This document shows positions 52,025 to 60,311 of a stretch of DNA of 64,000 bases, one piece after another. Origin of the DNA: Aquimarina sp. TRL1 (lineage in GTDB: Bacteria > Bacteroidota > Bacteroidia > Flavobacteriales > Flavobacteriaceae). Every line of letters starts with the position of its first letter. Position 1 is the first letter of the stretch. The stretch is from positions 920,501-984,500 of the forward strand of contig NZ_CP053590.1 in the NCBI RefSeq assembly GCF_013365535.1, given 5' to 3'. A model generated the notes under the pieces. That model searched no databases and had not been told where the DNA came from. It saw only the letters and a program-made list of their open reading frames with translations. Made by a program: the position numbers and the translations under genes.

Positions 52025-52720
52025 CTACATCAATTTTGTCCAGTTTTTATAATACCAATCATCTTCAGTAGGCAGTTGATGTTCAGGACAATCAAAGGTT
52101 TCCTGAACAGAAAAGATATTTCCGTTATCCATAGCTTCTTTTGTCCAAATATCCAGCAAATCTGTTTTGTCGTTTAATTTTTTTAGTATCGATTTGAGGT
52201 TTTTAAAACAATAAATACTTCCAAACATCCCATTGCCAAAAGGGCTATAATTAGCATACTTACAACTTATACAGGTTTTTAAATAGATATTTGAAGGTAA
52301 TTGCTCTTGTATGGCAATCAAAGCATCCTCCATCCACTCTAAGTTTTTTTCTACTTTAAACTCTCCAAAGGAAGTGTTCAGTATCAAACCGGTAAGCTCG
52401 CTATCTAAACCATCTATTGTTGTCGTTTCTCCTACCTCAACATAAATCGTCAGAGGTTCTATAAATGTTTTACCCGTTTTATTGTCATATAGTTGTATTG
52501 GGATTGTTATAGTTAATTGGAAATTGGTGATACCTCCAGAACCGTCTCGACGTATATCATAATCAAATTTGGTAGCGTCAATTTCTCCTGTCATCATTTC
52601 AAAATCATATCCTTCAAAATCAATCTCTCTTAGACTAAGGTACATTGTACTCCCATCTGATTTTATAGCGATTGTCTCTACTCCTCTTTTATCCTGATAT
52701 GTTCCCTGGTATATCCGCAT
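52025..52720 (-). CDS. unknown array protein with Cys motif (DUF6304-like?)
   Basis: The protein of 231 residues begins RIYQGTYQDKRGVETIAI and has a beta-rich first half. Its second half has CISCKYANYSPFGNGM and a third Cys 17 residues after the CxxC, then CPEHQLP, which could form a metal site. It resembles what I recall of DUF6304, an uncharacterised family, but I cannot confirm this. 7 bases separate it from the 52728 gene. Confidence 0.68.
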   Translation of the reverse strand: MRIYQGTYQDKRGVETIAIKSDGSTMYLSLREIDFEGYDFEMMTGEIDATKFDYDIRRDGSGGITNFQLTITIPIQLYDNKTGKTFIEPLTIYVEVGETTTIDGLDSELTGLILNTSFGEFKVEKNLEWMEDALIAIQEQLPSNIYLKTCISCKYANYSPFGNGMFGSIYCFKNLKSILKKLNDKTDLLDIWTKEAMDNGNIFSVQETFDCPEHQLPTEDDWYYKNWTKLM

Positions 52721-52727
52721 ACTTCTT

Positions 52728-53288
52728 CTATTTCTCTATCAAATACGAAAATCCAATGTCCGTAACTTTGCTCTCTGCTTTAGTTGAAACTCGATTAATT
52801 TGAAACTCGAATGTGGCTTCCTCTATATTTTCTTCTACCGTAAAACCTCCTAAAATACCTACGGTATACCAACCATTTTCTAGTGTTATTCTTTGTCTGG
52901 AACCTACTTTAACTGCTTCATTTAAACGATATATTCCATTATCTACCGTCCAGTTTTTTAAATAAGGTACTGTTATCAAACAAATTTCATTATTGGTAAT
53001 TTCTAACATATATCCTGTTCTTTCGAACAATAGCAAACTTGTTTCTTTTTTGAATACCGATGTTTGATTATTGGTATTAAAAAAAATAGTATATGGCTGG
53101 TTGCTAATATTACACATCGGAATTATAATTCCTTGTTGAGTGGCTAATTCTCCACTTTCATTTGTGGTAAACTCATGGATCAAATCATCCGATAAGCTAT
53201 TCTCTTGCTTAAACCGTAATAAACTAGCTGGGTCTGTTAAAAAGAAATAATCCCAGGTATCATTTAAACATTCTGTAAATTTTATCAT
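52728..53288 (-). CDS. unknown array protein (186 residues)
   Basis: A soluble, beta-rich protein. Visible segments: LTDPASLLRFKQENSL, ITVPYLKNWTVDNGIYRL, and LENGWYTVGILGGF. The GWYTVGILGG segment is repeated in style by some immunity-type proteins, but I do not recognise the family. Confidence 0.65.
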   Translation of the reverse strand: MIKFTECLNDTWDYFFLTDPASLLRFKQENSLSDDLIHEFTTNESGELATQQGIIIPMCNISNQPYTIFFNTNNQTSVFKKETSLLLFERTGYMLEITNNEICLITVPYLKNWTVDNGIYRLNEAVKVGSRQRITLENGWYTVGILGGFTVEENIEEATFEFQINRVSTKAESKVTDIGFSYLIEK

Positions 53289-53298
53289 CTATTTTCTA

Positions 53299-53808
53299 TT
53301 ATTTATACCCATATATCATTACAGAGCCATTTTCTTGTTCAAACGGAATGTTTATCTCTTTTAACAGTTGAAGTAATGCTGTTGTTATATCTATTACTTT
53401 AGGGGCTACTAAGCGTCCCAGGTATTTTTGGTATCTAGGTCTTATCTCCAGCCATTCAATTGTAAAAAAGACAGGAAGCCCTTCTTCCCAATAACTTGAC
53501 CAGTCTCCAAAATAAGCAGGTTCTTTGTCTAAATCACTAAACCTAAACCTTGCCTTATCCCATTGAATTAATTTTTCGTTATAAGCCGGAGGAAATGGTA
53601 AGGTTTCGATTCCTTTTTGTAATTCAATCCACTTGGTATCATTCATTATTGAAGATAGGTTTTTACGGACGATTATTTCTTTTACCTGTTGCTTGAGTTT
53701 CCCTATATCTTTATCATTTTCTGTCAGATATTTATACCGCTCCAGTAGTGTCATATCCATGGAATCAACCGTTCTGTAAAGATTGTATTTTTCGTCGTTT
53801 GTCTTCAT
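53299..53808 (-). CDS. unknown array protein, DUF6678-like
   Basis: The protein of 169 residues contains SSIMNDTKWIELQKGIETLP, then FGDWSSYWEEGLPVFFTIEWLEI and PRYQKYLGRLVAPKVIDIT. The order NDTKW then IEWLEI recalls DUF6678, an uncharacterised family found in immunity-like settings. The match is from memory. It lies 4 bases from the 53813 gene. Confidence 0.65.
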   Translation of the reverse strand: MKTNDEKYNLYRTVDSMDMTLLERYKYLTENDKDIGKLKQQVKEIIVRKNLSSIMNDTKWIELQKGIETLPFPPAYNEKLIQWDKARFRFSDLDKEPAYFGDWSSYWEEGLPVFFTIEWLEIRPRYQKYLGRLVAPKVIDITTALLQLLKEINIPFEQENGSVMIYGYK

Positions 53809-53812
53809 TCAA

Positions 53813-54472
53813 TTAATCCTTGGTAGTTTGTATCCTTTCTCCAATAGCTATACTGCCATGAACTCCTATGACCAGTACTTTTTTGCTTTTAGGATTAACA
53901 ACAATATTCATCTCATCTTCGTACATAAACGGAATCCAGTATTTATATAAAGTTTCCCAATTTGTTTCGGCTCCAGTATATCTACCCCAAAAAAAGTATA
54001 TCATATCGTTAGCATCCCAATCCAGCCTGTGTTTAACGTTTTTTTCAAATGCGCCCTCATCATTTTCATTCCAACTTGTTTCCCAACTCCATTCATTTAC
54101 AAAAGATTCAAGGTTTTTAATTTTCCAATCATCATCAGATGTCACCATCATTAAGTGACGGTGTTTTTCAGAAACATAGTTATTCCATAGTTTTTTTGAA
54201 TAATTTTCTGTTAAGGGTTTTATTTTATTTGGGATTGTTTCATTGTCATTGAAAAAGCGTTGAGAACATTCTATAAAGAAATCTTTAATATAAAACCAAT
54301 TTTTAAAGCTGATATACTTTTTATTTTTTTCGAATGCTAGTAATTCGGCTTGTTTCTCCTTCCATTTTTTTATAGCAGAGGTAACTGTACCATGATCCTC
54401 TAATAATTGTCTGGCTTCACTTATACCAATGCGTAAGGTATTTCGGATATGTTTTATATCTTCTATGTTCAT
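53813..54472 (-). CDS. unknown array protein (219 residues)
   Basis: A soluble protein rich in Trp (11 visible). The N-terminus (IRNTLRIGISEARQLLEDHG) looks like a UBA/TS-N-type helical pair. The C-terminal half ends with a beta hairpin NIVVNPKSKKVLVIGVHGSI. A UBA-like domain followed by a compact domain is unusual for an immunity gene. Family not recognised. Confidence 0.65.
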   Translation of the reverse strand: MNIEDIKHIRNTLRIGISEARQLLEDHGTVTSAIKKWKEKQAELLAFEKNKKYISFKNWFYIKDFFIECSQRFFNDNETIPNKIKPLTENYSKKLWNNYVSEKHRHLMMVTSDDDWKIKNLESFVNEWSWETSWNENDEGAFEKNVKHRLDWDANDMIYFFWGRYTGAETNWETLYKYWIPFMYEDEMNIVVNPKSKKVLVIGVHGSIAIGERIQTTKD

Positions 54473-54503
54473 CTGATACTATCAAATTGACTATAACAGT
54501 TTT

Positions 54504-54691
54504 TTATTCCTGATAATCAAGTACTGTATATTTAATGTTTTTGCATTCAATAAATTCTTGTAACTCCTGTAGGTTTTCGCATACATAACAATCACTATAT
54601 CTACATATGTAAATTCCATCCTTCTCAAAAGAGATACTGATATTGGGTAATTGACCTGTATTGTTAGCGCTCCTAAAATCCCATTAGTCAC
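54504..54691 (-). pseudogene. broken small gene (frameshift)
   Basis: A 59-codon frame (54683 down to 54504) has very protein-like content (NNTGQLPNISISFEKDGIYI, CENLQELQEF, KYTVLDYQE) but no start codon; the codon before it is the stop of the gene at 54684. A GTG at 54691 overlaps that stop and opens a different frame, so the gene looks like it lost its start through a one-base shift. The intact frame at 54491-54691 itself encodes an implausible sequence. Confidence 0.6.
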
Positions 54692-55010
54692 CTACTATTT
54701 TAAGTACAATTCCTTTATTTGAAAAATATTTCATCATTGCGCTAAACTCTATAATATCGATTGTTTTTTGCTTGTCTACATTTAAGTCTTCTTTATGAAT
54801 ATATGTATCAATAATTCGTACAATTGTTTTTTGGTTCTCGATTGTTAAACTTGTATCTCCATAAGGGTCAATAACAACTCCTGACCAGTTTTTGAAGGCT
54901 GTAAATATCGCTTCCAGGTTAGCATATTGATGATCCTCTAATCCAAAGAGGTGTTCGTTATTGTCTGCTTTATGAAAATCTAATGCCATAGGTCTAACTT
55001 GAAAAAACAT
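54684..55010 (-). CDS. unknown array protein (about 108 residues)
   Basis: From ATG 55010 (MFFQVRPMALDFHK) the start overlaps the upstream gene by 17 bases; a TTG at 55025 is possible. The protein is soluble, with an acidic N-terminus (DNNEHLFGLEDHQY) and helical C-terminus (DIIEFSAMMKYFSNKGIV). Unrecognised. Confidence 0.65.
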   Translation of the reverse strand: MFFQVRPMALDFHKADNNEHLFGLEDHQYANLEAIFTAFKNWSGVVIDPYGDTSLTIENQKTIVRIIDTYIHKEDLNVDKQKTIDIIEFSAMMKYFSNKGIVLKIVGD

Positions 55011-55305
55011 TTCGTATGCCGTCAAGAATTTTCCAGCAGCTATCGTGGTCCAAACCTTTAGGTCTTTCTGCCTTCCAGTGCCCCATACTTGCTTTTAGGG
55101 TACCATTCATACTAAACAATTGATACGCCAATTCTTTTGGTATAGTATTCTTGTCTGCATAATACTCTTCTAAACAGCATAATGCTTGAATAAATATAGT
55201 GATTCGTTCTTCCTCTATATCAGCACTCATTCTAAACAATACATCTAATCCTTCATCAGATTCGTGTTCGTGATGAATTAGGTTTTTGGCTTCAGTTACT
55301 GTCAT
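54994..55305 (-). CDS. unknown array protein (103 residues)
   Basis: A short helical protein (EGLDVLFRMSADIEEERIT, then LCCLEEYYADKNTIPKELAY) that ends in HWKAERPKGLDHDSCWKILD. It overlaps both neighbours (14 and 17 bases), a sign of translational coupling. No family recognised. Confidence 0.65.
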   Translation of the reverse strand: MTVTEAKNLIHHEHESDEGLDVLFRMSADIEEERITIFIQALCCLEEYYADKNTIPKELAYQLFSMNGTLKASMGHWKAERPKGLDHDSCWKILDGIRNVFSS

Positions 55306-55867
55306 TTCTTAGTCTCTTTTGATTTTTTATTTTTCTCCATTGATTCAATTCCTTTTTGGGGATTTGGTCGTATCGTTTTATACGACCGTCACAATGCTGA
55401 TATTCTGCGTTTTCTAAAGTTTCTATTTCTTCGTCCATTCTTAAGCCAGTTCCACAAAATGGGATCCCAAACTCCTTTCTAATAAAGGTTTCCCATTCTC
55501 TTTTATTCTTAAACTTTACTTCACTAGGATAGAGTTTAATAGTAAGTATAGTATCATTTTTAATGGAATATCCTTTTTCAAATGGTTTATAATTCATTCC
55601 AAATACTTTAATCTTAAATTTATGATCAATTAATTCTTTAGAACATATATCCCAAGGACTTAATCCGTCAAAATCTGTTTGAACCCTATTAATTCTTTTA
55701 TTTCCAGAACTAATTTCTATAATTGTCAAAGGAGCTTCTATATGTGCATGAGCATCAATAACTTTAAAAATAGTATGCAGCATCTTACTTTCATTACTAA
55801 TAGTTTGAGCATTACTATTTAAAAAGAGTAATAAAGCAGATAGATATATTAGTCCTACAATTTTCAT
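55292..55867 (-). CDS. secreted unknown protein (191 residues)
   Basis: A Sec signal peptide (IYLSALLLFLNSNA, cleavage before QTIS) is followed by a beta-rich domain with ISPWDICSKELIDHKF-like text (SPWDICSKELIDHK) and a C-terminal basic tail. One of several exported products in the array; immunity to a periplasm-acting toxin would need export, but that is inference. Coupled to the 55864 gene by an ATGA overlap. Confidence 0.7.
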   Translation of the reverse strand: MKIVGLIYLSALLLFLNSNAQTISNESKMLHTIFKVIDAHAHIEAPLTIIEISSGNKRINRVQTDFDGLSPWDICSKELIDHKFKIKVFGMNYKPFEKGYSIKNDTILTIKLYPSEVKFKNKREWETFIRKEFGIPFCGTGLRMDEEIETLENAEYQHCDGRIKRYDQIPKKELNQWRKIKNQKRLRNDSN

Positions 55868-56103
55868 TTAGGTTTCTTTATTATTTTATAAGTAACTATC
55901 CCTATCAAAATCAATCCGATAAGGGCAAGGATTCCATATACTTCTTTTGCTTGTTCTCTATAAACAACTCCATCATCAGGAGATAAAAATGTACCTTGAG
56001 CATTATACTCAAAGCTTGCTCTCTGGATATAGCTCCAAATACAGAAAGCGGTAATTAATACAATGCAGATAGTTATTATACTATGTAGATACTTTTTGTT
56101 CAT
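55864..56103 (-). CDS. small two-helix membrane protein (79 residues)
   Basis: From ATG 56103 (MNKKYLHSIITICIVLITAF) the protein has two membrane helices with a loop FLSPDDGVVYREQAKEVYG and a Lys-rich tail (KIIKKPK). ATGA overlaps join it to both neighbours. Unrecognised; may anchor or pair with the secreted protein at 55292. Confidence 0.65.
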   Translation of the reverse strand: MNKKYLHSIITICIVLITAFCIWSYIQRASFEYNAQGTFLSPDDGVVYREQAKEVYGILALIGLILIGIVTYKIIKKPK

Positions 56104-56423
56104 TTTAAGGCATAATAACAACTTTGACTATATAACCTACTGAGATTAGATGAATTTATCCACTGATATTTTGCGATCAGTTTTTCATTAAATCGAACAA
56201 TACTTATAAAGCTAATTTCCTGTTTCATTTTTATTGTATTTCTAACTAAATCATGCGCATAGGTATTAATCTCCCTAAACAACTTATCACAGTCTTTCAA
56301 TTCTGATTCTGATAGTTTGGGAAATTTCTCTTTTAATCTTTCATCAACATCAACCAACCAATTGTCGCCAAACTCCATAGATTGTGCTAACCCTTCATTT
56401 AATATTTTTTCATCTATACTCAT
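56100..56423 (-). CDS. unknown array protein (107 residues)
   Basis: A soluble helical protein (SEFEL-type acidic helices; LAQSMEFGDNWLVDVDERL, KMKQEISFISIVRFNEKLI). No recognised family. It is followed by the two-helix protein with an ATGA overlap and preceded by the 56433 gene at 9 bases. Confidence 0.6.
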   Translation of the reverse strand: MSIDEKILNEGLAQSMEFGDNWLVDVDERLKEKFPKLSESELKDCDKLFREINTYAHDLVRNTIKMKQEISFISIVRFNEKLIAKYQWINSSNLSRLYSQSCYYALK

Positions 56424-56432
56424 GTTTGTTAT

Positions 56433-56939
56433 TTAAGAATAATCCTCTGGGTCGTTTCTGTATTCTACTAATTTACGTTCATAATTCTTTAAAAATCGTT
56501 CCTTTTCACTAACATCTAATTTCCCGGAATTTTCTACGTCTTCATAGGTTTTGGACCATTCTAGTGCTTTTAGCAATGACCAAATGATATGAGTTCCTGC
56601 CTTATAGGCTTCGTTTGTGATTTCTGGATATATTTCTTTTATATTTTCTGGAATTTCTTCACTTTCGGTTATCAAACCAAACAGATCGGATAACAATAAT
56701 TCAGAATCTTTTAGACCTAACCCTTGCTTTTTTACTTCATCATCTCCTTGTTCTATATCAGGTCTTTGTTCTACCCATGTTAATTCTTCTACCGTTGGCC
56801 ACATAAATTTTGCAGTAGAGCCATGCAGGAGCAAACCTGATTTGATACGGTTTGTAACTTTTTCTAACTGCTGCTTTGTTGTCTTTTTTTGAGAATATTC
56901 ACTTAATAAAGACAGTAATATTTGTTTTCCGCTTGCCAT
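56433..56939 (-). CDS. unknown array protein (168 residues)
   Basis: A soluble helical protein with KQILLSLLSEYSQKKTTKQQ, then FMWPTVEELTWVEQRPDIEQ, GLGLKDSELLLSDLFGLI and AGTHIIWSLLKALEWSKT. Strongly acidic overall, like many toxin-neutralising proteins, but no family recognised. Confidence 0.62.
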   Translation of the reverse strand: MASGKQILLSLLSEYSQKKTTKQQLEKVTNRIKSGLLLHGSTAKFMWPTVEELTWVEQRPDIEQGDDEVKKQGLGLKDSELLLSDLFGLITESEEIPENIKEIYPEITNEAYKAGTHIIWSLLKALEWSKTYEDVENSGKLDVSEKERFLKNYERKLVEYRNDPEDYS

Positions 56940-56951
56940 AGTATAAATAGA

Positions 56952-57503
56952 TTAGTATCCTGAAATATCTACAATTTTAAGATTTTGCTCTACAATTTGT
57001 TTGTAGGTTCTTCTAGCATTCCTATTTGACCCATATACATTGTCCCGTTTTGCTAATCTCTCTATTAAATCATTTTCGTTTTCTTGCGAAATGATTAATT
57101 GAATTGATTTTTCACCTTTTTTTAGATCATCTAATCGTTCAATTAAAATTTTAATGGTTCGTTCTACATAGCCTACTTCTTTGGGGTTGATTTGATCTAA
57201 TTCATCTATTATCATCAAACAACTATTATCCTCTTTACGTAATATATCATGATGCGAATACACCAATTGCAATGCTGGAAAAGGCGGATATCCTGCTGTT
57301 TTGTAATCGGGGTTATACATTTTTACTTTTTTAATAAAATCTGCATAATCGTCTAATGTTGTTATTCCTCTCGATGCCCTAACCACTTCTCTATGAACAC
57401 CTTCTATCAGATTATTAATAAACAGTCTTCTGTCTATTTCGGATTTTCCTATAATTAGAAGGTGTTTGTTACGGTGTAACTCCTTTTTAGCCTCTTCAAT
57501 CAT
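56952..57503 (-). CDS. small P-loop/AAA-like protein (183 residues)
   Basis: A hydrophobic strand followed by GKS (LLIIGKS, residues 15-21) looks like a Walker A lacking its first Gly. A Walker B-type CLMIIDELDQ lies at 95-104, and a later LIISQENEND may be sensor 1. The domain is too short for a full AAA or STAND protein. It lies between the 56433 and 57506 genes with gaps of 12 and 2 bases. An ATPase would be out of place in a pure immunity array. Confidence 0.65.
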   Translation of the reverse strand: MIEEAKKELHRNKHLLIIGKSEIDRRLFINNLIEGVHREVVRASRGITTLDDYADFIKKVKMYNPDYKTAGYPPFPALQLVYSHHDILRKEDNSCLMIIDELDQINPKEVGYVERTIKILIERLDDLKKGEKSIQLIISQENENDLIERLAKRDNVYGSNRNARRTYKQIVEQNLKIVDISGY

Positions 57504-57505
57504 TC

Positions 57506-57811
57506 TTAATCATTATTTAATTCTGATTCATGACGAATTCCTTTTTCGTCAATTCTTATATTCCATTTGCAAGTTTTAAAAACACCGCTGTTGTTACGTT
57601 CTACAGTTCCATAGGCTATTAAATTGTCTGGTTTCCCAAATTCGTCTTCATCTTCCATACACACACAGATTTTCATGCCTTCTTTTAGTTTAATAGTATT
57701 CTGGTTTGAATCTTTTTTGAAATCAGTTTTTGATAACAGCACCAAATTACATGCTATCATCGCATTAAAGTCAACAGTTACTTTGGGCGTTTTGATCGTT
57801 TTATCAGTCAT
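57506..57811 (-). CDS. unknown array protein (101 residues)
   Basis: A small beta-rich protein with IKLKEGMKICVCMEDEDEFG and FKTCKWNIRIDEKG. The start overlaps the stop of the 57804 gene by eight bases. No family recognised. Confidence 0.6.
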   Translation of the reverse strand: MTDKTIKTPKVTVDFNAMIACNLVLLSKTDFKKDSNQNTIKLKEGMKICVCMEDEDEFGKPDNLIAYGTVERNNSGVFKTCKWNIRIDEKGIRHESELNND

Positions 57812-58844
57812 AATTCACCAATGTTTTGTCTGCCCCCCATCTCTTATTGCTTTCTATAGCTATTAAAGTTCCTTTATCGTCATATTGGTAACTCTCTATG
57901 ATTTTTCCATCCAATGTCTTTTGAGTTAAGTGTCCATAAACATCATATACAAAACCCCATTCTTCAAAGGGGATATCTGAAGAATGTACGTACGTACTAA
58001 TTTTGACAATTCTATTTTGAGGGTTGTAGTGATAGATTAAACGAGGCTTTTTATATGTTTTATTTCGCCATGTATGTACATCACTAACTTTGATTATTTT
58101 ATTGTGTTTATTGTATTCCAATACAATTTTACTGCGTTTATTTTTTATGATTTCTGATAGTAACCCTTTGATATTATAGATATATTTTCGTTTGCTTGTT
58201 CGGTTATATATCGGATTTGAATTTATTTCATGTATAATACATTCTGTTAACTTCTCATCTTTGTAGCTGTATATAGTGTTGCGGTACACTTTTTTGGAAC
58301 CTCTGTTTCTATTCTTTTTTTCGATTAACTGTCCCTTATCATTATACTTATATACAATCGCCTCTGTTTCTATTAACAAGCCATATTTATTATATTTATA
58401 ACGGTTTTCACTTCCAAAATGATAATCATCTCCATCGGCTATATCGTTTGGACAGATTTCTTTATATCCTGTTTTCAGCCCTATTTTATTATAAAACAGT
58501 TGTCTGGAACATAGAACAATTCCCACATCAACATATCGCTCTGTATATAAATAAGCAGGAAACGTTTCGTCAGAAACTTCTATCCTCTCAGGGATTTCAC
58601 CTCTATATATAATATCTTTTACCTCCTTAGGTAATCCAAAAGGGGTTACTTTGTTATTTTTTAAATCAATGATCTTTCGTAATTCACCCAGGCTATCATA
58701 AAAGTAAATAGAGTCGTTTTGCTTTTTTATGGCAATAATATTGTTTGCAAAACGAACACTACTGTTTTGTTGAGCGTTAGCATTTATTTTTAATAACAAT
58801 ACCACTACTACAAAGCTTATTTTATGTACTAAACAATTTCTCAT
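57804..58844 (-). CDS. secreted YD-repeat protein (346 residues)
   Basis: A signal peptide (about 1-24, INANA) is followed by at least seven YD-type repeats of the form Y-x-Y/F-(N/D)-x2-G-x-L: YKYNKYGLLIE, YKYNDKGQLIE, IYNIKGLLSEI, YHYNPQNRIVKI, VYDVYGHLTQK and YQYDDKGTLIAI. YD repeats build the shell of Rhs/tc toxins, but this protein is far shorter than an Rhs toxin and has no toxin tip. It may be a stand-alone surface protein or a relic. Confidence 0.75.
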   Translation of the reverse strand: MRNCLVHKISFVVVVLLLKINANAQQNSSVRFANNIIAIKKQNDSIYFYDSLGELRKIIDLKNNKVTPFGLPKEVKDIIYRGEIPERIEVSDETFPAYLYTERYVDVGIVLCSRQLFYNKIGLKTGYKEICPNDIADGDDYHFGSENRYKYNKYGLLIETEAIVYKYNDKGQLIEKKNRNRGSKKVYRNTIYSYKDEKLTECIIHEINSNPIYNRTSKRKYIYNIKGLLSEIIKNKRSKIVLEYNKHNKIIKVSDVHTWRNKTYKKPRLIYHYNPQNRIVKISTYVHSSDIPFEEWGFVYDVYGHLTQKTLDGKIIESYQYDDKGTLIAIESNKRWGADKTLVNYD

Positions 58845-58868
58845 TATACTATTTTGAGTATGTTTTTA

Positions 58869-59249
58869 TTAAGGTTTATACATAGTTATGGTTTTAAATG
58901 CTTTTTCTTCATCAAGAATTAGTTCAAGCCCCCTAAAATCCCATATTTCTCTAGAATTCACTTCATATTTCTTTGGATATAGGACATAATAGTATTCTTT
59001 GGCATAATCATTATATCCTGGTTTTTCATCAACATCAAATTCCTTTCTAAGTTCTGTCTTTAGTTTTTTAACCGAGATATCACCACTTCTTCCCATAGCA
59101 TTAATCACTTTTTTGTAATTCGTAATTGTTAATTCTCTATCTTTAATTACTTTGGCACTAAAATTTGCTTCTAAATAGTGCCAGTATGCTAATCCTCCAA
59201 GCAATATTGTTGAAATTGCAAGTAAGATGGTTTGTAGTTTTGGTTTCAT
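58869..59249 (-). CDS. unknown single-helix membrane protein (126 residues)
   Basis: An N-terminal helix (ILLAISTILLGGLAYWHYLE) anchors a small outside domain with TITNYKKVINAMGRSGDISV and a C-terminal WDFRGLELILDEEKAFK. Unrecognised. It starts 24 bases before the YD-repeat gene's 5' side and is probably co-transcribed. Confidence 0.62.
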   Translation of the reverse strand: MKPKLQTILLAISTILLGGLAYWHYLEANFSAKVIKDRELTITNYKKVINAMGRSGDISVKKLKTELRKEFDVDEKPGYNDYAKEYYYVLYPKKYEVNSREIWDFRGLELILDEEKAFKTITMYKP

Positions 59250-59266
59250 TTATTTTTTTATTTAAA

Positions 59267-59878
59267 TCATTGTATTAGAAAATTATTACTCCAATAGTCT
59301 ATCGCTTTTTGCAGTTGGAGATACTCTTTATCATAGTTAACTGCTGTTGCTGATATCCCTAATGCTTTTGCTTCATCACTCGTGTAGTATTCTCCTATTT
59401 CATCTTTTCTATATTCGAGAAACCTCACCACACACAGTAACTGTTTCTTGGTAAACAATGAAAAATATTGTCTATAAAACTCTTTATCCTGACTATTACT
59501 CTTATCGGATAAATACCTTGTTATCGTTGTTAAACGATCTTCTATATCAGGTTTATAAAATTCTTCTATTAGTCCTTGGTCTATCAATTTTTGTTCTTCG
59601 TTTTTGTAGGCTCCCAATGCCAATAACAGGTATTTAGGCATATGAAAGCACATTCCTTTGGCATCAAAAAAAGATATAGCACTACTACAGGTATACATAT
59701 CTATTAAAGAAATTTTTGTCCAATCATTTGTTTCATCTTTGGTTCTTAACTTTTTACATGTTACCTCACTTCCCCTATCATCATGTCCTTGTGCTTCCCA
59801 TAGACCGATCCCATCATCGAGTTTTACTCCTTTAAAAGCTTCCTGTATCTCCTGGATTAATTTTTCTTTTTTATTCAT
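59267..59878 (-). CDS. unknown array protein, DUF6714-like
   Basis: From ATG 59878 (overlapping the upstream stop, ATGAATAA) the protein has 203 residues. IQEAFKGVKLDDGIGLWEAQ, FFDAKGMCFHMPKYLL and FTKKQLLCVVRFLEYR fit what I recall of DUF6714, an uncharacterised family. The start at 59908 is less likely. Confidence 0.68.
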   Translation of the reverse strand: MNKKEKLIQEIQEAFKGVKLDDGIGLWEAQGHDDRGSEVTCKKLRTKDETNDWTKISLIDMYTCSSAISFFDAKGMCFHMPKYLLLALGAYKNEEQKLIDQGLIEEFYKPDIEDRLTTITRYLSDKSNSQDKEFYRQYFSLFTKKQLLCVVRFLEYRKDEIGEYYTSDEAKALGISATAVNYDKEYLQLQKAIDYWSNNFLIQ

Positions 59879-60302
59879 TTTCAAGACTTCTGCTATTCTT
59901 TTTTTCATTATCCAACCATCTTTCTATGTCTCTCCACTCTTTTTTAGAGATACGACTCCCACATACTACTCTAACAGTTTCTCCGCCTTGTCCTTTTTGA
60001 TATTGTATAGCAAAATTGTTTTCGACTGGATTATAACTGACATACACCATAGGTAAGTGATACCTTTCTTCATAATTTTTGCCTAATGAAAGTCCTAAAG
60101 CACAATGTGATTGGCTGGGATAATACCGCTGCCAAAATCCCATTTCTTTACACGCTTTTATGAATTCAAGGAGCGGTTTTAACTCTTTTTTCTCTACCTC
60201 AATCCACAGAATACACCACTTAACCATAGTCCGCCATTGTACCATTTTATCTTCGGATTTCATTCCGTTTATGATTTCGGCATAACGATCTCTACTATTC
60301 AT
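59871..60302 (-). CDS. unknown array protein (143 residues)
   Basis: A soluble protein with WRTMVKWCILWIEVEKKEL, FWQRYYPSQSHCALGLSL, YEERYHLPMVYVSYNPVE and FAIQYQKGQGGETVRVVCGS. Its two halves suggest an alpha/beta sandwich. Unrecognised. The stop is shared with the next gene's start (ATGAATAA). Confidence 0.65.
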   Translation of the reverse strand: MNSRDRYAEIINGMKSEDKMVQWRTMVKWCILWIEVEKKELKPLLEFIKACKEMGFWQRYYPSQSHCALGLSLGKNYEERYHLPMVYVSYNPVENNFAIQYQKGQGGETVRVVCGSRISKKEWRDIERWLDNEKKNSRSLENE

Positions 60303-60311
60303 ACTACAAGA

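Noticed and set aside
54491..54691. 66-residue ORF as an intact gene
   Set aside because: Its translation looks random, while the frame next to it is clearly protein-like; treated as a frameshifted gene instead.
57804..58844. Rhs toxin
   Set aside because: Too short, has a signal peptide and lacks an Rhs core and a variable C-terminal toxin domain.
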